From positions 1 through 35,242 of the forward strand of contig NZ_UQRQ01000030.1 in assembly GCF_900543425.1 (NCBI RefSeq): a stretch of DNA of 35,242 bases, given 5' to 3'. Shown here piece by piece: positions 8,035 to 15,180 of this stretch. The translations under genes and the position numbers were made by a program. Below the pieces are notes generated by a model, which was given only the letters and a program-made list of their open reading frames with translations, was not told the origin of the DNA and did no database searches. Each line of letters opens with the position of its first letter. The first letter of the stretch is position 1. This stretch comes from an uncultured Sanguibacteroides sp. Its GTDB lineage: Bacteria; Bacteroidota; Bacteroidia; Bacteroidales; Marinifilaceae.

Positions 8035-9021
8035 TTATAATTTAAATTCAATATTCAAATAAGCGAAAGCCGTTGATTTTCCGGAATAAGGATTCCATGA
8101 AGTAAAGTTCGGAGCTATTTTTAAATATTTAATCGGGCTGTATTGAATACCGGCAAGAATCCTTTGCCCGTCGGCACTACTCCAGTCGTCTTTTGACGTT
8201 AAGTTGTCGTATCTCCCGAAAAGATTGAACTTGGAATCCAGTTTAACGGAGGTATAGATGGAATAACCGGATTGGTCTTTATCCTCTTTAAACTTGGTGT
8301 TATACATTTTATTGTATTCGGCTCCTAAAGAAAAGTACTCGTGTTTATAACCAGCGAAAAGGGCTAAGTTCTGTTGATCTTTCGTTTCATCACCTTCGAT
8401 GTTTTTGCTGGATATGTCATAGTATCCTCTGATAGTCAATGATTCGATCGGATTGATGGTGACTCCTAAGCCATAGCGGTATTTGTTGTCGTTATTCAGT
8501 TTCTTGTATCCTTCTCCATTGATAAAGGTGATGTCAGCCCGGAGCCAGTCGGTAAATTTGTATTTTCCGATGATTCCCATGTCTGCACTGGAACCGAATT
8601 TGTACTCATCCTGGAATGATTTCATAATGTAACGATAACCCCAGAATTTTTCCTGAACATTGAATTGTTCCAGACCGATTAAACCGAAATCGAGCGTGAA
8701 GTCTCCGGTTTTCCAACTCAGCATGGCGTTTTTCACGTAAGCTACCCTTTCTAAGTCTGAACCCGATACTTTGGTGGAACCGATGTCAAATACTAATTTT
8801 CCACTTAATTTGGAAGTTAGGCTAAACTGATACCCGAAGTAGGCACGATCTAACGCGAACCCAGATTCTTGGTTTGCGCGGCCTATACCTGCATGATAGT
8901 TTGCAAAAACGGTTACAATCGGTGAGCCCGTAATTTTAAATTTGCTTTCTTTTTTTTCTTCTTGAGCAAAACTGCTAATAGATAAAGCAGCTAAAACGAT
9001 AGTAAATAAAATCCTTTTCAT
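8035..9021 (-). CDS. Phosphate-regulated outer-membrane porin (OprO/P-like)
   Basis: This 328-aa protein has a signal peptide (about 1-19, ending SSFA before Q) and a short charged linker. The rest has alternating hydrophobic beta strands rich in Tyr, Phe and Gly (for example FALDRAYFGYQFSL, FTLDFGLIGLEQF, LFGRYDNL), the pattern of a beta barrel of the phosphate-selective porin O/P type. It has its own Pho-box promoter with the same geometry as pstS, so it most likely admits phosphate or polyphosphate across the outer membrane. Substrate is inferred from regulation and neighbours. No terminator is evident between it and pstS. Confidence 0.82.
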   Translation of the reverse strand: MKRILFTIVLAALSISSFAQEEKKESKFKITGSPIVTVFANYHAGIGRANQESGFALDRAYFGYQFSLTSKLSGKLVFDIGSTKVSGSDLERVAYVKNAMLSWKTGDFTLDFGLIGLEQFNVQEKFWGYRYIMKSFQDEYKFGSSADMGIIGKYKFTDWLRADITFINGEGYKKLNNDNKYRYGLGVTINPIESLTIRGYYDISSKNIEGDETKDQQNLALFAGYKHEYFSLGAEYNKMYNTKFKEDKDQSGYSIYTSVKLDSKFNLFGRYDNLTSKDDWSSADGQRILAGIQYSPIKYLKIAPNFTSWNPYSGKSTAFAYLNIEFKL

Positions 9022-9054
9022 TTTGTCTAATTTTAAGGTTCTTTTTTTCGAAAG

Positions 9055-9110
9055 CGAAAGTAGACTGAAAAGGTTTCTTGAATATTAACGTTTTGTGACG
9101 AAACTGTTAA
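9055..9110 (-). promoter_or_regulatory. Pho-box array and promoter of the porin gene
   Basis: Minus-strand hexamers TTAACA (9105-9110), GTCACA (9094-9099) and TTAATA (9083-9088) repeat at 11 bp. A fourth, degenerate position (GAAACC, 9072-9077) sits 9 bp upstream of TACTTTCG (9055-9062), one base from TAnnTTTG. The spacing from array to -7 box is identical to that upstream of pstS. Confidence 0.72.
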
Positions 9111-9116
9111 GGAGCG

Positions 9117-9653
9117 TTATTTTCTGAAAATAGAAAAATTGACGCTACCGTATTGTCGATGCTCCAGGAAACACGGGAAAGCGGAGAAATCGACCGTAGC
9201 CGGGTGTTCTATAACTGCAATGCCGTCGGAGGAAAGTAGATCGTTATCGAAAATGGCTGCGGGGATCTCAATAATATTAGGTAAATCATACGGAGGGTCT
9301 GCAAAAATGAGATCGAAATTTTGTCCTTTCAATTTTTTGCAAGCTATAAATGCGTCTGTTTTGTATACGGTAATGTTTTTAAAGCCTAATTGTTGAGCCG
9401 TTCTTTTAATAAAAGAGAAATGATTGTAATTTGCTTCTATGGAGATGATCTTTTCGGCACCGCGGGAAGCTAATTCGTAGCTAATGCTACCCGTGCCGGA
9501 AAATAGATCTAAAGCACGAATGCTTTCAATGTCGATGTAGTTGTTTAGCACGTTAAATAAATTCTCTTTAGCGAAGTCCGTTGTCGGTCTGGCCTTGAAG
9601 TTTTTGTCCGGAAATATTTGTTTCCCTTTGTGTGTGCCGCTTATAATCCGCAT
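9117..9653 (-). CDS. rsmD: 16S rRNA (guanine-966-N2)-methyltransferase RsmD
   Basis: This is a 178-aa SAM-dependent methyltransferase that modifies G966 of 16S rRNA. The start MRIISGTHKGK and RPTTDFAKENLFN are RsmD signatures. SAM motif I is LDLFSGTGS (48-56), and the catalytic DPPY is at 119-122. Length is typical. Its first 13 bp overlap the end of the DUF3822 gene, so the two are translationally coupled. Confidence 0.93.
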   Translation of the reverse strand: MRIISGTHKGKQIFPDKNFKARPTTDFAKENLFNVLNNYIDIESIRALDLFSGTGSISYELASRGAEKIISIEANYNHFSFIKRTAQQLGFKNITVYKTDAFIACKKLKGQNFDLIFADPPYDLPNIIEIPAAIFDNDLLSSDGIAVIEHPATVDFSAFPCFLEHRQYGSVNFSIFRK

Positions 9654-10483
9654 CTATGAAAGTTTAACAGATGAATAAAATAAGAACTATTGAATTCCTT
9701 ATCCTGAAGGAGTGTATTTAAAAGCGGCTCCTGTGGATAATAGATATGCGGAATATAGCTTTCAAGCATTCCTATGAACTTTTGATCTTTTACGGGTATA
9801 CCTGAAATAAAGAGGTGTATCTTGTCTTTTTCTGTACCAGATTCTCTAAGCGTGTTCAGGATAAAGTAAACAATATCTGCCGGATATTGATAATGGAATG
9901 AATTGAAGAGCAACAGTTTGGCATTACGAAATAAAAGGATGTCGAAGTAACGATCCTGAATGTCGACAAATAATTGCTCCATCTGACGAAGAGTCTTGGT
10001 GCTCGCTTGCTCTATAAGATTAAAAGCGTTATTGACGATTTGTACTGTAGGGTAATGTTCCTGAAGAAATTGATGAAACTTGTACGGGATACTTTCTACC
10101 AGGTAAGCATTGATATCCTCGATGTGGTGATATAGGAGTTCTTCCTCCGAGTCTGTTTCTTGTTGAAGATGATAGAGCAAATTTAGTTTATCTTTCTGGA
10201 AAAAGTCGGCAGGTATCAGACTTTTGGCTTTGCAGCAAGGAATAACATAGACTTGTTTGAAATTTGAATTTAGGATGCGATCGTTAACTATATAGTTTTC
10301 CACTCTTGCAAGGACTGCATCCAGAGAATCGACTTGAAAAGGCTGATGAGCGAAAACGACAAGTCGGTCGTTTTCGTCATGAACGCAAAATGAAAATCCA
10401 TCCGTTGCATAACGGATGGATAATATCGATTTTACAGAAGATTCGTAAATATAGTTCTTATCAGTATAATAGACTCCTTGCAT
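9641..10483 (-). CDS. DUF3822 family protein
   Basis: This is a 280-aa cytoplasmic protein without signal or membrane helix. The N-terminal part (YATDGFSFCVHDENDRLVVFAHQPF) and the overlap with rsmD fit the DUF3822 family, which commonly neighbours rsmD in Bacteroidota. Segments such as LLLFNSFHYQYPADIVYFILNTL and IHLFISGIPV look like an alternating beta/alpha fold, possibly actin/hexokinase-like (ASKHA), but that is a weak impression. Function is unknown. A role tied to rRNA modification is only suggested by coupling to rsmD. Confidence 0.78.
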   Translation of the reverse strand: MQGVYYTDKNYIYESSVKSILSIRYATDGFSFCVHDENDRLVVFAHQPFQVDSLDAVLARVENYIVNDRILNSNFKQVYVIPCCKAKSLIPADFFQKDKLNLLYHLQQETDSEEELLYHHIEDINAYLVESIPYKFHQFLQEHYPTVQIVNNAFNLIEQASTKTLRQMEQLFVDIQDRYFDILLFRNAKLLLFNSFHYQYPADIVYFILNTLRESGTEKDKIHLFISGIPVKDQKFIGMLESYIPHIYYPQEPLLNTLLQDKEFNSSYFIHLLNFHRCGL

Positions 10484-10502
10484 GGAATTAAGATTTTGCG
10501 GA

Positions 10503-11147
10503 TTATTCCCAATTCCCTACGTTATTGTTAGCCTCTTTTACACTTCCTACTTTTAGTCCGGGATATTTATGTAATCTGATTCTTTCTCCGTTTTCTTCTA
10601 AAACAGCATCTCTGAAATCTTCCATTTTATCGTCGAAAATAGTCATGTTGGACGTGCTGGCTTCAAAAACGGGAACATCCATTCCTGCTTCAGTCGGAAT
10701 AATGTCTGCTTTTAGAGAAAATTCGTATTTCCTGTTTGTAAAGGGAACGTAACGGATGTCGTCAATCGGGTAATTTTCTCCGAAAAGTTGCTGTAAGGCG
10801 CCTACTTTAATGGTATCGCGAATAATGAGACCTTTTTTCAAAGCCTCCTCTTCGGTCATCCCTGCTTCAAGCTGATCATCTGTTAATTCTCCGATAGCAC
10901 GAATAGTCTTCAGGGAATCGTATTTTACAAAATGAATAAGAGTATCGAAACTACCTGTATATTTGCCGTAAAGGTTTTTGTAGGATTCCTGTGCGGTCCT
11001 GATGTCTTTCAGGCGTTGAATGATTCTGCTATATCTTTGGTCTTTTAACTTTTGGAATTCCAAAGGATTATTTACGCTTTCGTAGCATTTGTATGCTAAA
11101 AAAATCGCTACAAGAGCTAAAATGACTTGAATAATAATCTTTTTCAT
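10503..11147 (-). CDS. Membrane-anchored protein of unknown function
   Basis: This is a 214-aa protein with one N-terminal membrane helix (about 4-20) and a periplasmic body. Right after the helix lies a long amphipathic segment (about 34-62: RLKDIRTAQESYKNLYGKY), which resembles the helix of pseudopilin-like proteins followed by YTGSFDTL. I recognise no named domain. It lies 19 bp upstream of DUF3822-rsmD in the same direction and is probably cotranscribed. Homologues in other Bacteroidota would be expected from the neighbourhood, but I cannot verify this. Confidence 0.7.
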   Translation of the reverse strand: MKKIIIQVILALVAIFLAYKCYESVNNPLEFQKLKDQRYSRIIQRLKDIRTAQESYKNLYGKYTGSFDTLIHFVKYDSLKTIRAIGELTDDQLEAGMTEEEALKKGLIIRDTIKVGALQQLFGENYPIDDIRYVPFTNRKYEFSLKADIIPTEAGMDVPVFEASTSNMTIFDDKMEDFRDAVLEENGERIRLHKYPGLKVGSVKEANNNVGNWE

Positions 11148-11216
11148 TTTTTTTCGTCAGTATATTATTAATACGTTAAACAAGTTAGTTCTTTCTGTTT
11201 TTGATGACGTTTTATC

Positions 11217-11283
11217 TATCTTTGTATAGCTTAAAAACGGCACAACACACTACGCAACGAATACGGTAGTGTCCGCAAATATA
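11217..11283. promoter_or_regulatory. Divergent promoter region, two opposed -7 boxes
   Basis: The plus strand carries TATCTTTG at 11217-11224, which would serve the helicase gene with a leader of about 100 nt. The minus strand carries TATATTTG at 11276-11283, which would serve the gene ending its 5' side at 11147. The -33 boxes are unclear for both. A 7-bp inverted repeat (11247-11253 with 11266-11272) lies between them. If both are active, the two 5' leaders overlap antiparallel. Confidence 0.5.
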
Positions 11284-11329
11284 AGAAAAAAAAAATTCGT
11301 AGCCCATTTTTATACATTGAAATTTTGCC

Positions 11330-12748
11330 ATGATTGCAAAACATTTTGAAAACGTTGTATTAGAGAAGTTTGGGTTTGATTTTTCTCCGACTCAGCGACA
11401 GGCAATGGACTGTTTCCTCTCTTTTTTCTTTTCTATGGAAGAAGAGAATTTGTTTTTGCTGAAAGGATTTGCAGGTACTGGAAAGACTTCATTGGTCGCC
11501 GCAATCGTGAACACGTTATTGCAGTTTAAGTGTCAAGTCGTTTTGTTGGCTCCGACCGGAAGGGCGGCAAAGGTATTTTCAAGTTATTCTGGACAACCTG
11601 CTTTTACAATCCATAAAAAGATTTACCGGCAAAAAACGGCTCAAGAAGGAGTCGGGTATTTTAATCTGGGGTTTAATCCGAATGCCAATACTCTTTTTTT
11701 TGTGGATGAGGCTTCTATGATTTCTACCGGTTCGGTAGACAGTAATTTCGGTACGGGTTCCCTGCTGGACGATTTATTTGAATATGTGTATAACGGACGG
11801 AACAATCGATTGGTGTTGATAGGGGATACGGCGCAGTTACCTCCGATCGGTTCGAGCGTCAGTCCGGCTCTGGAAGCGGATTTGTTGAGCGGTCATTACG
11901 GGGTGAAAGTATATGAAGCTCATTTGACCGACATTATGCGGCAATCCGAAGCATCCGGGATATTGTATAATGCGACACGAGTTCGGGAGATGATTGGTGT
12001 AACGGGAAAATCCTTTTTGATGAAGGTTGACGGTTTTCCGGATGTAGTCCGGATAAACGGGGGAAATTTGTTGGAGGAGTTGGATAGTTGCTACGGGCGA
12101 TACGGTATGGATGAAACAATGGTTATTTGCCGTTCCAATAAAAGAGCCAATCGGTTTAACGAGGGAATCAGGGGCAGGATCCTTTATCGTGAAGAAGCTT
12201 TTACCGGAGGGGATAAGATCATGATTGTGAAGAATAACTATTTCTGGGGAGCGGAATACGATCGTGTCGATTTCATCGCTAACGGCGATATCGCGACCGT
12301 GGGACGGATCGGTAAGTATAAGGAGTTGTATGGTTTTCATTTCGCGGAGGCTCGTTTGAATATTTACGGGTATGAGGACGAAATTACGGCATGGGTCATG
12401 TTGGATACATTAACTTCGGAACAGCCGGCCTTGAGCTATGAAGATCATAAGCGGTTATATGCGGCGATAGAGGAGGATTACATAGACGATATCCCTTCCA
12501 AACAAAAGCGTTTTAAGAAGATTCGTGAAAATGAATTTTTCAATGCCTTGCAAATTAAGTTTGCTTATGCCGTAACAGGGCATAAAGCGCAAGGAGGGCA
12601 ATGGGATGCCGTGTTTATAGACCCGGGATGGATAGCGAACGAATTGCCCGACGATGAATATTGGCGTTGGTTATATACAGCTATAACCCGGGCTCGGAAA
12701 AAGGTATACCTGATTAATTTTAAAGAGGAGTGGTTTGAAGATAAATGA
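11330..12748 (+). CDS. RecD-like ATP-dependent DNA helicase (SF1)
   Basis: This is a 472-aa superfamily 1B helicase. Walker A is GFAGTGKTS (46-54), motif Ia is LLAPTGRAAKV (72-82), Walker B is FFVDEASMI (123-131), motif III is LIGDTAQLPPIGSS (163-176), motif V is VTGHKAQGGQW (about 424-434) and motif VI is YTAITRARKKVYLI (about 452-465). It lacks the long N-terminal domain of RecD2 and belongs to the short RecD-like group widespread in Bacteroidota. It probably acts in DNA repair or replication-fork processing; the partner is unknown. It is a single gene, convergent with the phospho-sugar mutase. Its stop codon lies inside a perfect palindrome. Confidence 0.88.
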   Translation: MIAKHFENVVLEKFGFDFSPTQRQAMDCFLSFFFSMEEENLFLLKGFAGTGKTSLVAAIVNTLLQFKCQVVLLAPTGRAAKVFSSYSGQPAFTIHKKIYRQKTAQEGVGYFNLGFNPNANTLFFVDEASMISTGSVDSNFGTGSLLDDLFEYVYNGRNNRLVLIGDTAQLPPIGSSVSPALEADLLSGHYGVKVYEAHLTDIMRQSEASGILYNATRVREMIGVTGKSFLMKVDGFPDVVRINGGNLLEELDSCYGRYGMDETMVICRSNKRANRFNEGIRGRILYREEAFTGGDKIMIVKNNYFWGAEYDRVDFIANGDIATVGRIGKYKELYGFHFAEARLNIYGYEDEITAWVMLDTLTSEQPALSYEDHKRLYAAIEEDYIDDIPSKQKRFKKIRENEFFNALQIKFAYAVTGHKAQGGQWDAVFIDPGWIANELPDDEYWRWLYTAITRARKKVYLINFKEEWFEDK

Positions 12749-12782
12749 TCGTGAAGCGAAAATTTTCGCTTCACGATCATTT
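12743..12782. terminator. Perfect 40-bp palindrome between convergent genes
   Basis: Arms 12743-12762 and 12763-12782 are exact reverse complements with no spacer and the centre AAAATTTT. It overlaps the helicase stop codon (12746-12748) and ends 2 bp before the stop of the opposite gene. In RNA from either strand it folds into a long stem, so it most likely ends transcription from both sides. The U tract after it is only three bases. Confidence 0.7.
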
Positions 12783-12784
12783 GG

Positions 12785-14527
12785 TCACTCGATCGAAAGG
12801 CTTTTTGCGATAGCATCTATTCTGTTGTTCGCTTCTTGTTGAGCCTTCTCAAAATCGTTGATATCCTTCATTCGTACTTTCGCTTCGAAATAGAATTTAA
12901 TTTTGGGTTCGGTTCCTGAAGGGCGTACTGAAATTTTACTACCGTCGGCTAAGAAGAATTGGAGAACATCGCTGGTCGTACTGAAATCCAAATGTGTTTT
13001 TTCTCCGCTACGTAGATCTATCGCCTCTAAGGTAAGGTAATCTTTTTTAATCACGATGTCACTCCCTGCGATTTGTTTCGGGGTATGGTGGCGTAACTCT
13101 TCCATCATCGCTTTGATCTCTTGGGCCCCGGATAATCCTTTTCGAACGATATAAATCATTTTTTCCTGTGAGAAACCGTATTTCGCGTAAATCTCTTTCA
13201 GGAAAACGTAGAGAGATTTGCCGTTCGTTTTTGTCCAAGCGGCAATTTCTGCCATAAGAGAAGTTGCGGAAACACCGTCTTTGTCTCTCGTGAACGAACC
13301 CGGCATAAATCCGAAAGACTCCTCTCCGCCTCCGATGAATTTTTCGGCGTCTTTTCTACGAATCATATCGGCAATCCATTTAAAACCGGTATAAACATCG
13401 TAACACTCGATATTGTTTCTTTCGGCAATTTCTTTGATCAGTTCGGTGCTGACGATCGTTTTAATGGTATATTCTCCACCTTTCAGAAGTCCTAATTCTC
13501 TTTTTCGGCGGATAATATATTCCGTGAAAATGATATTGGTCTGGTTCCCGTTTAGTAAGATCCACTCATTCTCATCGTTCTTTACGGCAATTCCGATACG
13601 GTCTCCGTCCGGATCACAGGCCATGGCCAGATCGGCGTCGATTTTTCTCGCCAAATCGAGAGCCATTTTGAAAGCGGCGGGTTCTTCAGGGTTGGCAGAG
13701 GCTACTGTCGGAAAATCTCCGTCCGGAATACTTTGTTCCGGTACGGGATGAATATTGGTAAATCCCCAGTTCCGGAGAGATTCCGGTACCAACTTATAGG
13801 TAGTTCCGTGGAGGGGTGTAAAAACGATTTTTAAATCGTGCTCTTTCCGGATAGCTTCCGGTGAAAGACTTAAGGTTTTTACCTTGTTCAAATAAATACG
13901 ATCGAAATCTTCACCGAGTATTTTAATCTTTTCGGAGACCTTGTCGAATTTGATATCGCTGACCTTTACTTTTTGGACTTCTCTGATCACGTTTTTATCG
14001 TGGGGAGGAACTAATTGAGACCCATCGTCCCAATAAGCTTTGTATCCGTTGTATTCCTTGGGGTTGTGAGATGCGGTAAGGATCACTCCCCCCTTGCACC
14101 CTAACTCGCGTATGGCAAACGATATTTCGGGCGTAGGACGTAAGTCTTCAAAGAGATAGACGTAAATGCCATTGGCAGAAAAAATATTGGCGACGGTCTC
14201 GGCGAAATAACGAGAGTTGTGACGGCAATCGTGTCCGATACATACTGATTTTTCTTCGTTCGGAAAAGCCTGATTGATGTAGTTGGCAAATCCCTGGGTG
14301 GCGGCACCGACGGTGTATATGTTCATCCGGTTGCTTCCGACTCCCATAATTCCTCGTAGTCCTCCGGTCCCGAATTCCAGATCGTTATAAAACGAATCGA
14401 TCAGTTCGGCGGGGTTTGTATCGTTCAGCATACGGGTAACTTCGGAACGGGTTGCCTCGTCGTAGTTTTGATCCAACCATTTTTCTGCTTTTTCTTTGGC
14501 CGTTTTTATGATATCCTTGTTGTCCAT
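12785..14527 (-). CDS. Phospho-sugar mutase (phosphoglucomutase/phosphomannomutase)
   Basis: This is a 580-aa alpha-D-phosphohexomutase interconverting sugar 1- and 6-phosphates. The phosphoserine loop is TASHNPKEYNGYK (Ser153), the Mg loop is DPDGDR (305-310), the sugar-binding loop is GGGEESFG (399-406), and the phosphate loop is RPSGTEPKIK (about 538-547). Length matches the PgcA-type long mutases of Firmicutes and Bacteroidota. The frame is open to a TTG at 14557, but that codon lies within the -7 box TAACTTTG (14555-14562). The start must therefore be downstream, and I choose ATG 14527 (MDNKDIIKTAKEK). Glucose versus mannose preference cannot be read. Confidence 0.92.
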   Translation of the reverse strand: MDNKDIIKTAKEKAEKWLDQNYDEATRSEVTRMLNDTNPAELIDSFYNDLEFGTGGLRGIMGVGSNRMNIYTVGAATQGFANYINQAFPNEEKSVCIGHDCRHNSRYFAETVANIFSANGIYVYLFEDLRPTPEISFAIRELGCKGGVILTASHNPKEYNGYKAYWDDGSQLVPPHDKNVIREVQKVKVSDIKFDKVSEKIKILGEDFDRIYLNKVKTLSLSPEAIRKEHDLKIVFTPLHGTTYKLVPESLRNWGFTNIHPVPEQSIPDGDFPTVASANPEEPAAFKMALDLARKIDADLAMACDPDGDRIGIAVKNDENEWILLNGNQTNIIFTEYIIRRKRELGLLKGGEYTIKTIVSTELIKEIAERNNIECYDVYTGFKWIADMIRRKDAEKFIGGGEESFGFMPGSFTRDKDGVSATSLMAEIAAWTKTNGKSLYVFLKEIYAKYGFSQEKMIYIVRKGLSGAQEIKAMMEELRHHTPKQIAGSDIVIKKDYLTLEAIDLRSGEKTHLDFSTTSDVLQFFLADGSKISVRPSGTEPKIKFYFEAKVRMKDINDFEKAQQEANNRIDAIAKSLSIE

Positions 14528-14554
14528 ATCGTCATTGTTTTTAGGTTCAAATAA

Positions 14555-14562
14555 CAAAGTTA
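14555..14562 (-). promoter_or_regulatory. -7 box of the phospho-sugar mutase gene
   Basis: The minus strand reads TAACTTTG, a perfect TAnnTTTG, 27 bp upstream of the chosen ATG. I cannot see a good -33 box at the expected distance. Confidence 0.55.
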
Positions 14563-14602
14563 TGATATTTTGCGGGATTTTGGAGTGGTATATCTGAAAT
14601 TA

Positions 14603-14637
14603 ATAAAAAAGGCCTTGCAAACGCAAGGCCTTTTTTA
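14603..14637 (-). terminator. Terminator of rplS
   Basis: A perfect 8-bp stem GGCCTTGC/GCAAGGCC (14611-14618 with 14623-14630) is flanked by six A and six T, with a 4-nt loop. It is a strong intrinsic terminator 16 bp after the rplS stop. It is symmetrical, but only rplS arrives at it. Confidence 0.92.
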
Positions 14638-14652
14638 TTCTGTAAGCATGAA

Positions 14653-15006
14653 TTAAAATCTTTTCTCTTTAATTTTTGCTTTCTTTCCGGTAAGTTTACG
14701 GAAATAGAAGATTCTGGATTGTCTTACCGCACCTCTCTTGTTTACTTCAATCTCTTTGATATAAGGAGAATTAAGAGGGATAATACGTTCTACTCCGACG
14801 TTACCCGACATTTTTCTTACGGTAAAAGTTTTCGTCGAACCTGTTCCGCTGATTTGGATGACGATTCCTTTGAATACCTGTACACGCTCTTTGTTTCCTT
14901 CAATAATTTTATAGTGCACGCTAATGGTATCACCTGTATTGAATGAAGGAATCTCTACTCTGTTTTCATTTGCAAAAGCTTCCTCTGCAATTTTAATTAA
15001 ATCCAT
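14653..15006 (-). CDS. rplS: 50S ribosomal protein L19 (bL19)
   Basis: This is a 117-aa ribosomal protein at the 30S-50S interface. The motifs FNTGDTISVHYKIIEGNKERVQVFKGIVIQ and GVERIIPLNSP followed by KLTGKKAKIKEK are the L19 family core. It is a monocistronic gene with a consensus promoter (15098-15128), a leader of about 85 nt and its own terminator. In many bacteria rplS is joined to trmD; here it stands alone. Confidence 0.97.
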   Translation of the reverse strand: MDLIKIAEEAFANENRVEIPSFNTGDTISVHYKIIEGNKERVQVFKGIVIQISGTGSTKTFTVRKMSGNVGVERIIPLNSPYIKEIEVNKRGAVRQSRIFYFRKLTGKKAKIKEKRF

Positions 15007-15097
15007 CGTTTTAATTTTAAAAAATTCATTTATCGAACGCAGTATTACGACCAGAGTCTTTTTTGTAAGAGACTACGTACGTTTTCAATTCGAGCTG

Positions 15098-15128
15098 CAA
15101 ATGTAAGGAAAAAAATAAACTCTACAAA
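15098..15128 (-). promoter_or_regulatory. Consensus promoter of rplS
   Basis: The -7 box TACATTTG (15098-15105) and -33 box TTTG (15125-15128) are 19 bp apart, a textbook Bacteroidota promoter. The transcript would have a leader of about 85 nt. Confidence 0.8.
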
Positions 15129-15147
15129 TAATTTTTAGTTTATCCTT

Positions 15148-15177
15148 TATAAAACAATTGCAGCTTCAATTTTATAA
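15148..15177 (-). terminator. Possible AT-rich terminator of the C69 peptidase gene
   Basis: An 8-bp AT-only inverted repeat TTATAAAA/TTTTATAA (15148-15155 with 15170-15177) with a 14-nt loop lies 3 bp after the stop. It is weak, and no long U run follows. Confidence 0.35.
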
Positions 15178-15180
15178 GTC

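Noticed and set aside
11837..12340. 167-codon open frame antisense to the RecD-like helicase gene
   Set aside because: It is opposite a well-supported helicase with all motifs. The translation shows no domain and there is no start context.
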